The notes beneath the pieces are model-generated. The model was not told where the DNA came from. It saw nothing but the letters and a program-made list of their open reading frames with translations, and did no database searches. 64,000 nt of DNA, taken from the NCBI RefSeq assembly GCF_029633865.1, contig NC_079214.1:16615936-16679935 (forward strand), read 5' to 3'. Positions 48,001 through 58,344 of this stretch are shown in pieces (positions within the stretch are counted from its first letter, which is position 1; every line of letters starts with the position of its first letter). Source of the DNA: Lampris incognitus. Lineage: Eukaryota > Chordata > Actinopteri > Lampriformes > Lampridae. A program made the position numbers and the translations under genes.

Positions 48001-51000
48001 ACCTTCATCGTGGTTTGCTTTTGGCCAGTGTGATTTGTAGTATACGAATATTTCCAGCCATTTCATATGCACGGTTATTCCCATCCCAGTGACCAGGACC
48101 ACAAGTGCAATGGGATACAAAAATATTGCAAGCTGCTTTACTGAAACACATTTTGGCAAAAAAAAAAAAAAAGGGTTGTCAAATGTGGCCTGAACCATAA
48201 TAAGTCTAAATTATACTAGATTTAGAAAGGCTTCGAGGTCTCTGGCAATATATATTAAAGTATGTGTCATTATAAAGCAGTGTGAAACTAAATCATAAAC
48301 TTTTTAAATTGCTAAGTATTGCATTTTGGTGGATCATTTTCCCCAATTTTGCCATGCATACCTCAGTATGAGTCAATCAACTGTTATTTATCCATCACAC
48401 TGGCAACCCCTGTATCTATAGCTATGGCTGGCAGTCCCCCCCCCCCTTCACTTAGCTATTTTGAGGCTATAGTGTATTCTTACAATCACAAAAATAAAAA
48501 CTTGCAGGTAAAGCTATGGTCCTGACAGTATGAATGATTTTAGGATGACCGTCATAGTGTAGGTTTTGCATCATTGTTAATAGTTCAGACTTTATCCTGC
48601 AAAAAAAAGAAAAGAAGATCTACACCCCTTTTTTTTGCATTACAGTAAGGTTTTTTAAGACATTTTTATGATTCTAAGACAAAGTGAAGACCAAAAGTGA
48701 TGATAAAAAAAAATCCATTATCCTTGATGCAAGCATTGCTGGTTTTCTGGGGTTTTCTTTTTTTGGGTGGTTGAACTCACAGTAGCAGGCTAAACAGTAA
48801 GAATGTGTCGAGGAAGTACTAGTAGCTCCTCAGGTGGACAGTTGGAATAAATATACAGAAGTGACATGAGTAATAAAAGTACCTGTGGTTTTCCTCTGGA
48901 GCTTGATGGAGGCACTTCTGTTCCCCAGAGAGTTACTGGCAACACAGGTGTAGGTGCGCTGCAGGTGCTGTAACGACACCTCTTGTATCACGGCTGTGTG
49001 TGTTATCCGGAACTCGGTGGGGAAGTCTAGTAGTTTTTGTCTTGAGGAGAAACAGAAGTTGAGCTACCTCGCTTTCCAGCTGAAACACGTTGCGCTTGCC
49101 ATGCCAAATAACTAACGACTTGTAGCTTAGAAAGCCCCCGCCGGAAAACACGAGCAGAGGTGTAGTAAAGGATAGCACCTGCGTGCCCAAAACACGGCAG
49201 TAGCAGAGATGGGAGGATGTAATCCTGTAGGGAAAACAGTGGGGGGGCAGCCGGGACACGAACCCGGGTCGCCCGCGCCACGGGTGACTGCGCTAACCAG
49301 TTAACTAAAGGTGGTGCGGGTGACTCGGGTTCGCGTCCCGGCTGCGGCGGTTCCCCGGCTGCCCCCCTGTACTCACTACATTATTGTCAGAAGTGGGATG
49401 GTGAGAAAGAGAGGGGGTAGTATAACAAGCATGAATGCGTAGACTCGCTAGCCGGTTGGTTAACGAACGGGTCGGACCCTTTAGTCGACTGGCTAGGGCG
49501 ACCCGGGTTCTTGTCCCGGCTGTGGCGGTTCCCGCGGTTGCCCCCCCCCCGTCTGTAACGTGCATGGATAATTAGACACGTTGCCCCTTGGCTAACGGGT
49601 CGGACCCTTTTGTCAACTGGTTAACGTAGTCGCTTGCGGTGTGGGAGCCACGGGTTCGCGTCCCGGATGCGGCGTCCCGAGCTGCGGCGTCCCGAGCTGC
49701 GGCGTCCCGAGCTGCCCCCTGAATTCGCTACATTGGTGTCAGAAGTGGTATACGCGCGGACGAGCTTTCCCGAAGGAGGTGGGTAGTGTAATGTGCATGG
49801 ATAAGTAAACACGTTGGCCCTTGGCTAACGGGTCGGACCCTTTAGTCGAACGGTTAGTGATGTCTCCCATGGTGCGGGAGATACGGGTTCGCGTCCCGGC
49901 TGTGGCAGTTCCTGTGGTTGCCCCCCGAATTCGCTACAATACTAATAACCTGATGTGTGCCAACAAAAATGACACAGTTACTTAGCTCCTGTTGTAAAAG
50001 AAGCATTTGGCATGGACAAATACATTCATCTATAGCAGAAGTGTTGCATTTCGCTACACCTTCGCCTGCTCCCCCTGCACTTACTTTTGACTCTCGGCCT
50101 GCATCAGAACCATGTCTTCATTTTGGGCACTGCTGCTGTACCACTGGACCAGAGCAGAGGAGGTCCTCTCGAAACGGAAATTGACTTCACAGGTCAGATT
50201 GTGAGGCTGACCTAGAATCAGCATGGGAAACCTCGTTAACCACTCGTCACGCTCCATAGTCCACACAGGAGCGGTCACATCACCCTACTCGTTTAGGGTG
50301 TTCGTCACCCTGTTGTTCGGTCCTGTGCGCTCAGTAAGAACATTTAATTTAACCTTTAGATAACCACATTGGCTGCTCTTACCTATCTCTACTTCCTCGG
50401 TCTCATTTCCACAGGGACGGACAATAATCGGAAAGGCCTTAGAATCACTTGCTGTTAGGGTGAGAGAAATACAATCGTTTTATGATGCCACAGCATAACA
50501 GCCGAACATGGTTGGTGGAATTGGCTCACTATAGTCCTGAGGTAGTTGAGACCTCCACCACTCAGAGGATTTCGAAAGCGTTGAGACCAGTACTTACCCC
50601 CCCCCCCCTCCCCAGTTGTATCTGGTCAATTGCCCCACTCTTCTGAGCCATTCTGGTCGCTGCTCGACTCCCCTCTGCCGACCCTGGGAGGGCTGCAGAC
50701 TACCACATGCCTCCTCCAATACATGTGGAGTCACCAGCTGTTTCTTTTCACCTGACAGCGAGGAGTTTCACCAGGGGGACATAGCGCGTGGGAGGATCAC
50801 GCCATTCCCCCCGGTTCCCGCCCCGACCAACCAGAGGTGGCACAAGTGCAGCGACCAGGACACATACACCCACATCCGACTTCCCATCCGCAGACACGGC
50901 CAAATGTGTCTGTGGGGACCGCCCGACCAAGCCGGAGGTAACACGGGGATTCGAACCGGCGATCCTCGTGTTGGTAGGCAACAGAATAGACCGCTACGCT

Positions 51001-53458
51001 ACCCGGTCACCTTGACTAGCACTCGTTTGTCTCGAGCTTAGAGGGACAGAGTAAAGTTGCCTCAATGCCCCCTGCTGCTGCTTTTGTTGTGATCTTCTGA
51101 ACGTTTGCATGACTATTGTGTTACACACACACACACATACACACACACTTACGTATAACTTCTGCCTTCACTGCTCTTCTGTTTGCCCAGAGGACACCTT
51201 GCTCATTTGTGTGTGTGTCGCAGAAGTAATCACCAGCGTCGACGAGGTAGACCTGGCAGAGAACCAAGTGACCGCTCTCCTGGCACAGATCCCTGTGTGG
51301 TAGTTCAGATATTGCCTTGCCGCCCTACCGAAGAACACGCCAGGACAGACTTTTACTGGGGGACATCCCTCTATGACCCAAACAAAGTCCACTGATATGG
51401 AGTCAATAATCCTGGTTGTTTAAGTATCACAGTAATGCTCTACCACCTTGTACCATGTGATGCCTGTACCAAGGGCCCGGTCCCAGTATTGAAATGTAGG
51501 GCAGGGGATTTTTCCACCTATAGGAAAGGTCAGGGTAACCCTGCTCTCCTGTGGCTCAGGGAGGCCCGGTCTCTTCCTCTCCAGCACCTGCAGGTGAAAT
51601 ATCAGCTCCCTGCCGCTGGACAACAGGGACTTGGTCACTATGCCATGCCAATGTGCAGTACACACGTGCTGATATACATTTATGAACACATCATTACATT
51701 ACAGCATTACATGACACCAAAACAGGAGAACCCCCCCCCTCCTCCTTTTTCTCCCCAATTGTATCCGGCCAATTACCCTACTTTTTCCGGGCTGTCCCGG
51801 TCGCTGCTCCACCCCCTCTGCCGATCCGGGGAGGTGCTGCAGACTACCACACGCCTCCTCCGATACATGTGGAGTCGCCAGCCGCTTCTTTTCACCTGAC
51901 AGTGAGGAGTTTCACCAGGGGGGGGGCGTGGCACGTGGGAGGATCACGCTATCCCCCCCCCCCCCCCCCCCGTCCTGAACAGGCGACCAGAGGAGGCGCC
52001 AGGGCAGCGACCAGGACACACCCCCACATCCGGCTTCCCACCAAGCCGGAAGTAACGGAATAGACTGCAACGCTACCCGGGCGCCCAGGAGAAACACTTT
52101 TTTATGTTACTTTTCTCCATTTGCCTGTTTTCTTTTTTTTAACATTTATTTATCAAACTACATTACAAAGCAAAAGTGCTTTACTTGTAGAGTAAACGGG
52201 TCTCTCATTTTAGGGGCTGAGCAGTAAATTCAACCTGCGAAACATGTGCTGTGTACGTTGGCAGATGAGCGGGGCCTTTGCCGCGCGCTGGTATTCATTC
52301 CGGAACAGGTTGTCCCCCAAAAGCCAAAACCGAGAGGGAAGGTTTCGCGTCCACCGCGGAGAGTAACGACAACGTTTATACCACATACAAACACCTGGTT
52401 CTGATGCGTTGAGATGGAAACGGACGGTGAGTTACCCTGTGAGGCACGAGTAATTCCCAGAATGCCTCGCTTCAAGAGCTGGGAAGTTGAGGACGTTGCT
52501 TCCGCTTAAGCCGCCTCTCGCTCGCTGCTTCGCGCCGACGGGCAGACTTCTGTCTTCATCCGCCTCGTCTGTGTACCTGGACCACACTGCCTCCTGTGTG
52601 CTGGAAGCGTTGGCACACCGCATCATGAAGGCCTCTCCCTGCACGGCTCTGTAGTGGTAGACTTCTCTTGGCTTTTGCAGACCTAGGCACACGTAATTTT
52701 ACTTGGTTAGAGACCAGCTTGTCTCGTTTTTACTTACCGGTGTGGTATTCTGCAGCACATTTGCTGAGTTTGGCGCTGACCACATGAGCTCCGGACTGTC
52801 CATGTGCATGAACACACCGTGTACACACGTCAACGACTAGTGTCCCCCCAACTAGCAGTCCTGCTGAACTGCCACGCCACCCCTGCTCTGTGTGTGTGCG
52901 TGTGAGACGTTGCACCCCGCCTCCCCAGAGGACATCAGGAGCTGTAGTGCGGGGGTTTAAATGGAAGACTAAAATGAGGAGGAAAAATAAGGGGGGGAAG
53001 GGGGAGGAAAAGGTATTGGCACAATTCTCGCGGTTCCGTTTGGCGTGCCTGTCAGGAAGTACCGTTAAGATAGATGGAGATCCCTAACTCTAAGCATACT
53101 ACATCTTTGATAAAAAAAGAAGAAAAAAGAAGAGCATAAATTAACTGAAAAAAAGGAAAAAAAAGCATGAATTAAACACTGCACTTTACCCCACTGTACC
53201 ATGCTATACTGCATTATGCTGTGCTATACTACACTATACTATACCATACTATATGATGCTCTGCCCTGCTGGGCTAAATCACACTATATTGTACTACGCT
53301 GTACTTTTCTATACCTCCCTTGGTAATTCAGCAGAAAAGCAAAAAACAAAAAACAAAAACAAATAGGTACCTGTTTTTTCCCCGGGGTGCTTTTCCACGC
53401 AGCATCCTTCTAAAATCACAGGGATAATTGCAAGAATGAGAGTGTGTCCAGTTTGCAT
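45019..53458 (-). CDS. il18rap: Interleukin-18 receptor accessory protein (IL18RAP/IL-18Rbeta), 12 coding exons
   Basis: Signalling co-receptor for IL-18, recruiting MyD88 through its TIR domain at the plasma membrane. Exons on -: 53,458-53,371; 52,682-52,436; 51,615-51,447; 51,324-51,153; 50,451-50,383; 50,211-50,085; 49,040-48,883; 48,140-48,003; 47,005-46,898; 46,783-46,649; 46,561-46,446; 45,258-45,019. They join in frame to 588 aa (human 599). Signal peptide MQTGHTLILAIIPVILEG. Ig1 Cys52-Cys109; Ig2 Cys150-Cys203 with TWYKGGK; Ig3 Cys256-Cys323 with NFRFERTSS and TYTCVASNSLGNRSAS. TM about 347-367. TIR from EEKEFDAFLSYVW (390), box 2 ERDLLPGG (463-470), KRSRMLICLLS, box 3 FW (566-567). 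Matches to human IL18RAP (TWYKNGK, KDFDAFVSY) favour this over other IL-1R members. It is convergent with pcnp. Introns hold SINE, Penelope-like and short-LTR repeats. Confidence 0.9.
45300..46195 (+). mobile_element. Penelope-like retroelement fragment (GIY-YIG endonuclease end)
   Basis: The frame at about 45,605-45,817 contains HMLDREECWFEQGVKEAI and YLKRERPSLN, the conserved end of the GIY-YIG nuclease domain of Penelope/Poseidon-type elements. Flanking sequences at about 45,305-45,420 and 46,090-46,195 are inversely related (cohesive AAACGTG and GATTCAACCTTC words), as expected of terminal repeats. It is a broken fossil in il18rap intron 11. Confidence 0.65.
45979..46043 (-). mobile_element. 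Very short (65 bp) copy of the TGTAA...CTACA LTR family
   Basis: It retains both LTR ends (AACGTGCATGGATAAGTAGAC at the start on - and GAATTCGCTGCA at the end) but no A/B boxes are visible. GTAT flanks it at 45,975-45,978 and 46,044-46,047. It sits inside the Penelope-like fragment, so it is younger than that fragment. Confidence 0.6.
47822..47995. repeat. TG-rich microsatellite segment in il18rap intron 8
   Basis: Short (TG)n runs at 47,911-47,931 and around 47,970, just downstream of the TM exon donor. Frames across it are artefacts. Confidence 0.6.
49226..49938 (+). mobile_element. Tandem array of short tRNA-bearing LTRs (TRIM-like), il18rap intron 6
   Basis: The best-defined unit is LTR (49,554-49,732), 54-bp internal (49,733-49,786), LTR (49,787-49,938). 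The internal begins TTGGTGTCAGAAGTGG, complementary to the 3' end of tRNA-Leu, and ends in a purine tract CGAAGGAGGTGGGTAG right before the next LTR. A second set upstream is an LTR tail (49,305-49,380), a 40-bp internal (49,381-49,420; TTGTCAGAAGTGGGATGG and GAGAAAGAGAGGGGG), and an LTR (49,421-49,553) abutting the next one. An inverted LTR piece lies at 49,226-49,304. Each LTR contains a tRNA-like A box and B box. It has no coding capacity and is a fossil. Confidence 0.7.
49843..49896 (+). promoter_or_regulatory. tRNA-like Pol III A box and B box inside the LTR
   Basis: TAGTCGAACGG at 49,843-49,853 fits the A-box consensus TRGYNNANNNG at every fixed position. GGTTCGCGTCC at 49,886-49,896 fits the B box GGTTCGANTCC with one mismatch. 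The spacing is about 32 bp as in a tRNA gene. A CTCCC/GGGAG stem with a 7-nt loop lies between them, as an anticodon arm would. Whether it is transcribed is unknown. Confidence 0.55.
50596..51008 (-). mobile_element. tRNA-derived SINE, family A, copy 6 (il18rap intron 4)
   Basis: Full family layout with B box GGTTCGAATCC at about 50,950 on -. Same strand as il18rap. Confidence 0.8.
51119..51150. repeat. (CA)n beside an il18rap splice donor
   Basis: An interrupted (CA)n run begins directly downstream of the exon 4 donor (GTAAGT at 51,152-51,147), so donor-proximal intron sequence is a TG repeat on the transcribed strand. Confidence 0.7.
51730..52086 (-). mobile_element. tRNA-derived SINE, family A, copy 7 (il18rap intron 2)
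   Basis: Family layout with a shortened head and long C-runs. The CAGGAGAA-type word is on both flanks (about 51,722 and 52,085), a probable short target duplication. Confidence 0.75.
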
Positions 53459-55071
53459 TCCTCCTCCTATTATCTCAGAGCTATAAGCATCACTTATAGA
53501 GCTTGTCTACCATCCAGCAGATAATGAAGAAGAAAAAAAAATCAGTCCTCTGTACTTTCCTTCATATCAACCAAGGCCGCTGGACTTCTGCTTGGCTCAG
53601 GCCCATATCAGCTCCTCATCACTGAATCCGGATTTGACTTGTGGTATCAAAATATCGACAGTATCGAGCACCGTCAAACTCACGGGTTTCCTGTTTGGTT
53701 AAGCTGCACATTTCATTGATGGTTTTTCCCAGAAACCTACCCTGACAGCGTGTTTTTGCTGGGCTGCTGTAGGAAGGTGTGAACCATTTCCTGTGCTGCA
53801 GAGAGGCCAGGTCTCACTTGCACTATCCTGCTTAGTTCTTTTTACCAGGGGGGTGCCAGAAACTGAATTGGTTCATTTTTTGATAAAGAAAAATGACAAT
53901 ACTGATCTACATGCACCTATAAATTGCATCACAGAGATGCATGATATCATTCTATCACACATTCTGTAATTATATAAAGATGAAGTGAAAACAGGTTTAA
54001 GAGTCATCAGTAATTGTCAAGAAAGCACCATAGCAGATAATTTGATGTCAACATATAAAAGGGGCAGATGGGCAACTTTTTCAGCTGCTGCAAAAACATA
54101 AAACCCACCAGTATTGGTAGGACCCCACTTATTTCAACTGCAACTTCTTCAGCTGCTGCAAAAACATAAAACCCACCAGCATTGGTAGGACCCCACTTAT
54201 TTCAACTGCATCAGTTCCTGTTGACCTAGTAAACCCAACCACAATATTCTTACCTATTTCTTCTCGTCTCACTTTCAAATTAATGAAAAAAAAAGATTTG
54301 CAAGAACTGAAACAACTCGAGATGATGTCATTTATGTAGGGGGTTTTGCTGTCTGTTTTCACCAGCTTTGGGACGGCTTTTTCTTTTGTCCACCCTGAAA
54401 AACCGTGAATATTTCACCAAATCAGACAACCCTCAAAGATGAAATATGCTCTGATCTCTTATCGTATGACAAGTTTTATTGACAGAGGAAGTACAAACAT
54501 CGATGCATTACTGAAAAGAGGGGACATCTGCTCATAAAGGAAAGGGACTAGTGAAGTCAGAGTAAACAGCTGTTCTAGTTGACATCTGTCTTGTTAGTGC
54601 TAAAGACATTTTTTTTTCACAGTATCAAGATAGGGTAGAGCAATTGACAACAACAAATATGACTTCCAAGGCCTAAAATGTGTTGACTCAGCTATGGCAA
54701 AAACAAAAACAAAAAACCACAATTTCATATGTATAACCAAACTGCAAAGCCTCAAGGTAGGCCAGTGGGCACAGCTGGAAAATGTTGGTGTTTTGATTTC
54801 TGTCATGCCTACTGCATATTTAAGGCAAAAAAAATTCAAAATTTTCTCAGAAACTGTCGTAAAGTACTCAAGTAGGGTGGTTTAATTACTGATTATCATT
54901 ATCATGTAACACATGACATCAAACTATCGATGTTCGCGCCCACCGTATCGGTGAGTGCCGAGGTTACGTGATTTTTTTTCCATGTCACTTTTGCTTATTA
55001 AGTCAAACACTACAAATACAGGCAGTCCATGAAATGTGTATTGTTGACCAAAATACGCCTCACCAGATGAG
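53459..55071. other. il18rap upstream / intergenic stretch
   Basis: It separates il18rap from its upstream neighbour by 1.6 kb. A 68-bp unit is tandemly duplicated at 54,072-54,139 and 54,140-54,207 (CTGCAAAAACATAAAACCCA). No promoter element could be assigned. A TATAAA-like ATATAAAAGG lies at 54,053-54,062 but on +. Confidence 0.4.
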
Positions 55072-56533
55072 CTAACACACAGAGTAGCTGTTTAAGGGGG
55101 TCTCCATGCTACTTAGCTGCCGTGGGGCCGTTAGGTAATAGCGTAGCTGCCTCCAGAAGGAAGAGGTGAGGGACTGGGAGCCGGGGCCTCGCCAGGTGAC
55201 GCAGTTCCCCGTCTTGGCGAGGAGACGCAACGTCTCGAGGAAAGAGTTGTCTCGCTGAGGGCCTGAACCTGCCACTTCTGCCTGCTCCGTTTTGATCAGG
55301 ATCAAATGGGTCTGCCGCTCCACCAACGCTGAATGGATGGCAGTCAGCAGGCCACAACCTGAACCAGGATCTGGGGAACTTGGGATGAGGACTACTCTAC
55401 GACTCCTCTTGATGCAGCTCAACACTGCCTCCGCTATCGCTGTAACCAACCACAGTTCAGTTTAGTCATAACTTCACAATGTTGCATTCTTTTTGTTTTT
55501 TTCCCCCTTTTTATTTTTCTCCCCAATTGTACTAGGCCAATTACCCCACTCTTCTGAGCCATCCCAGTTGCTGCTCCACCCCCTCTGCCGACCCGGGGAG
55601 GGCTGAAGACTACCACATGCTTCCTCCGATACATGTGGAGTCACCAGCTGCTTCTTTTCACCTGACAGTGAGGAGTTTTGCCAGGGAGACGTAGCGCGCG
55701 GGAGGCTCACGCTATTCCCCCCAGTTCCCCCCCCCCGAAGAGGCGCCCCCCCCAGAGGAGGCGCTAGTGCAGCGACCAGGACACATACCCACATCCGGCT
55801 TCCCACCCGCAGACACGGCCAATTGTGTTTGTAGGGACGCCCGACCAAGCCGGAGGTAACACAGGGATTAGAACCAGCAATCCCCATGTTGGTAGGCAAC
55901 GGAATAGACCGCCACGCCACCCGGACGCCCACAATGTTGCATTCTGATCCCTCAAATGATTCAGTGATATTCTTTTTTTATCGATGACAGTTATATTATT
56001 GTGAATATATTCACCAGTTGCGGTGGACTACTGACCTTCTCCTGGTAAGACGTCACGATTGTAGAGACAGAGACTGTAACTGAGCTGCTCTTCCAAAACC
56101 TTCTCTATCCACCTCCTTTCATCTTCATTTAGTCCTGCGTCTGTGTCACTATTGTAACACAATATATAGGCATCATAGGTCTTCCCATCTAAAAAACAAG
56201 CAATAGTAGGTTTGGTCACTGCCGGCCTGCTATTTAAACGTTGGTAGCTCATGTTGGACATGGCTGTCTACGTGCTGGTTGTAGATACTAGTTAGTGACA
56301 ATAGGACTGGGGCAGCAGAATCACACCAGCGCTGATAAACAGAATTATTTATTGTGTTGTACATAACAAATGAAACATTAGCTTCCCACCTGAACTGCTG
56401 CTGAAGCAACCAAGAGTGTCCCGCAAAAAGAGAGTGATGTCGATTTTCTTCTTCGTATAAATAACTGTGGATGCTACAACCATTACCACCATGATGCCCA
56501 CAACGCTGAGAACCAGGGAGAAGCGAGGGCGAG
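55072..56533 (-). CDS. IL-1 receptor family member, C-terminal part (TM + TIR; 3 exons)
   Basis: Exons on - are 56,533-56,390 (TM), 56,188-56,036 (start of TIR) and 55,439-55,072 (rest of TIR, stop TAG). Phases are all 1 and join in frame. TM FSLVLSVVGIMVVMVVASTV is followed by KKKIDITLFLRD, then DGKTYDAYILCYNSD (box 1), SLCLYNRDVLPGE (box 2), CIKRSRRVVLIP, HSALVERQTHLILIK, VTWRG and SFWRQLRYYL (box 3). This is a MyD88-recruiting TIR receptor. DGKTYDAYIL and KIDI resemble IL1R1, while the HSALVER region and position next to il18rap suggest il18r1 or il1rl1; I cannot choose. Signal peptide and Ig exons were searched for up to 64 kb on - and not found, so the intron must be long or the gene truncated. 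The last TIR exon is unsplit, unlike il18rap. Confidence 0.85.
55475..55945 (-). mobile_element. tRNA-derived SINE, family A, copy 8 (16-bp TSD)
   Basis: SINE body 55,491-55,929 in the last intron of the IL-1R-like gene. CACAATGTTGCATTCT is exact at 55,475-55,490 and 55,930-55,945. Confidence 0.9.
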
Positions 56534-57095
56534 CTGTTGGGATATCACAGAGATGTAACGTCCAAACAACAAAGGAACCGTAACGAGAGTAACCGGTCAA
56601 GACATGCGTAGGACCGGGACAAAGCAACTTATTCAAGCTCGTTGAAAATGATGCAAACTTTAGAATTCAAAACAGTTTCATTAGTTAAGTAGGATCTGAA
56701 CATGTAAAAAAATTGTGTTTCTTGCTCATATGATTTGGTTGATTGACTGACTGATTGATTGATTGATCGTGCTGATCACCTGAGAATGATCAATTATAAA
56801 GTAGTACTGGATCATTGTACCGGATCATTCGTGTTAGGGTTTCTGTTGGACCTAATGTCAGACAGCATACCCACACCATACACATTTCCGATCCGATGGC
56901 TGTTCCACCTCGGCCTACTATCTACTTTTCACAGAACTTTAGAAACCCGAATAATTTAACCACCATAAAACACCCTCCCTCAAATAATTCAGTGACATCG
57001 AGCAAAATTAGTATGGATTTACTTAGGGTTCTAGTATTGTGAAAAAGGGGGGAAAGTGCAAATGCAAAAGCGCAGTGTGTAGGCATGTCCCATGT
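56534..57095. other. Intron or 5' flank of the IL-1R-like gene
   Basis: AT-rich, with a (TGAT)n run at about 56,738-56,766. No Ig-coding exon was seen on -. Confidence 0.4.
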
Positions 57096-57273
57096 GTTCT
57101 CCCCCCCCCAATTACCCCACTCTTCCGAGCCGTCCCGGTCGCTGCTCCACCCTCTCTGCCGATCCGGGGAGGGCTGCATACTACCACACGCCTCCTCCGA
57201 TACATGTGGAGTCGCCAGCCGCTTCTTTTCGCCTGACAGTGAGGAGTTTCACCAGGAGGACGTAGCGCGTGGG

Positions 57274-57414
57274 AGGATCAACCAAGTTGCCTTTTATACG
57301 GCGCTTTTCTAGCTGCCACAGCCACTCAAAGCGCTTTACATTTCTGGTCAAATCTGAACTTCAGACACCTGTTACAAGCCGTTTTCTGTACCTATTTCGT
57401 ATGCGTAAGGATCA
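57274..57414 (-). mobile_element. LINE 3'-tail insertion with 7-bp TSD
   Basis: AGGATCA occurs at 57,274-57,280 and 57,408-57,414. The 127-bp insert reads on - with AAAGCGCTTTGAGTGGCTGT and ends GGCAACTTGGT, the same terminal sequence as at 8089-8137. Confidence 0.65.
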
Positions 57415-57486
57415 CGATATTCCCCCCCCCCCCTGAACAGGTGCCCCGACCAACCAGAAGAGGCGCTAGTGCAGCGACCAGGACAG

Positions 57487-57767
57487 GGATGTCATAGGCC
57501 GTGTTATAACCCCTTGAGAGATGTCATTAATATTCGCATGTCTGTGCTACGATTGGTTGAGTACGAATACTGTCGTCATACAGAAGCGACGGAGGGTGGT
57601 TGCTCGTTGTACTGTCGTCATACAGAAGCGATGGATCAGATAGCTAACGTTAGCCGTCGGCGTCAGAGGGGAAGGCAGCGTGGGTTAGGGTTAGGTGTGA
57701 CGACAGTATCCACGCTCAACCAATCATAGCCATCTTTCAAGGGGGCAATAAACCGGTAACGTAGGCC
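57487..57767. mobile_element. Palindromic MITE with telomere-like core, copy in SINE A
   Basis: The arms are reverse complements in several blocks: CCCCTTGAGAGATG versus CCCCCTTGAAAGATG, and GATTGGTTGAGTACG plus ATACTGTCGTCA on the left versus their inverses at about 57,698-57,728. An internal GTCGTCATACAGAAGCGA is repeated (57,572 and 57,613). GGGTTAGGGTTAGG lies at 57,680-57,693. Confidence 0.6.
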
Positions 57768-57938
57768 GCAGACACGGCCAATACGCCCTCTATCCTTTGT
57801 TGGTGGACGTGTCGAAGACTGCTTTCACCATCCGCTATCGAAGGAAAACAAGTGCTTACTCAAATCAAAGGTAAGCCATCTTTATTTAACCTGAGATTGC
57901 GGTAAACACTTCACTTCGCATTCGTGTCCGCGATTAAC

Positions 57939-58222
57939 ATCGGTAGAGGCTAGTTCCCATCGATGCAGAGAACGGAAACGGAGTAGAGAACGGTCAACTG
58001 AGCATGCGCGAAATGCCTCTACCATGCCTCCACACGCCCCGCGTAGCATCCGGGCGCTAGGATTCTAGGAAGACCCACCCCTACTCTGCGTCTGATTAGC
58101 TAACTTTAACCCTAACCCCGCCCTAACCCCAACCTTAACCTACCCAAACAACGGAGGCAACGAGTACTTGCGCATGCTCAGTTGACCGTTCTCTGCATCG
58201 ATGGGAACTAGCCTCTACCGAT
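57939..58222. mobile_element. Palindromic MITE with telomere-like core, 284 bp
   Basis: Ends ATCGGTAGAGGCTAGTTCCC and the inverse GGGAACTAGCCTCTACCGAT. The inverted repeat extends about 60 bp inward (TCAACTGAGCATGCGC). The centre holds CTAACCCCGCCCTAACCCC-type telomere-like words (58,108-58,140). The left arm has a small internal duplication (AGAGAACGG). Confidence 0.7.
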
Positions 58223-58344
58223 ACATAACTTCCGCATTTCCGTCACGTTACAGATACTGTATCCTGATTGGCTACAGCCTCTACCAGTAACTGTGGTAAG
58301 ATTAACCCTTAACTTACACACCGCTCGGTCATGTTCAAACTGTA

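Larger units (their letters stand above)
57096..57786 (-). mobile_element. tRNA-derived SINE, family A, copy 9, twice interrupted
   Basis: Family blocks at 57,096-57,280, 57,408-57,486 and 57,768-57,786 are in the right order and orientation. They are split by a LINE-tail insertion (57,281-57,407) and a palindromic MITE (57,487-57,767). The tRNA head is absent. Confidence 0.7.

Noticed and set aside
51168-51392. Open frame on - across il18rap exon 4 and intron 3
   Set aside because: It is a shadow frame. The family frame (GGKAISELPHRDLCQES ... GDYFCDTHT) starts at 51,324 after an AG and matches human IL18RAP.
52389-52436. Premature TAA in the il18rap Ig1 exon, followed by Ig-like sequence
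   Set aside because: The exon ends at 52,436 (GG/GTAACT). It joins in phase 2 to an acceptor before 51,615, giving YSCLTGGRELIFHLQV, a proper end of Ig1. The apparent continuation is intron.
57469-57729. ORF across the palindromic element at 57.5 kb
   Set aside because: It runs through MITE arms and a telomere-like repeat.
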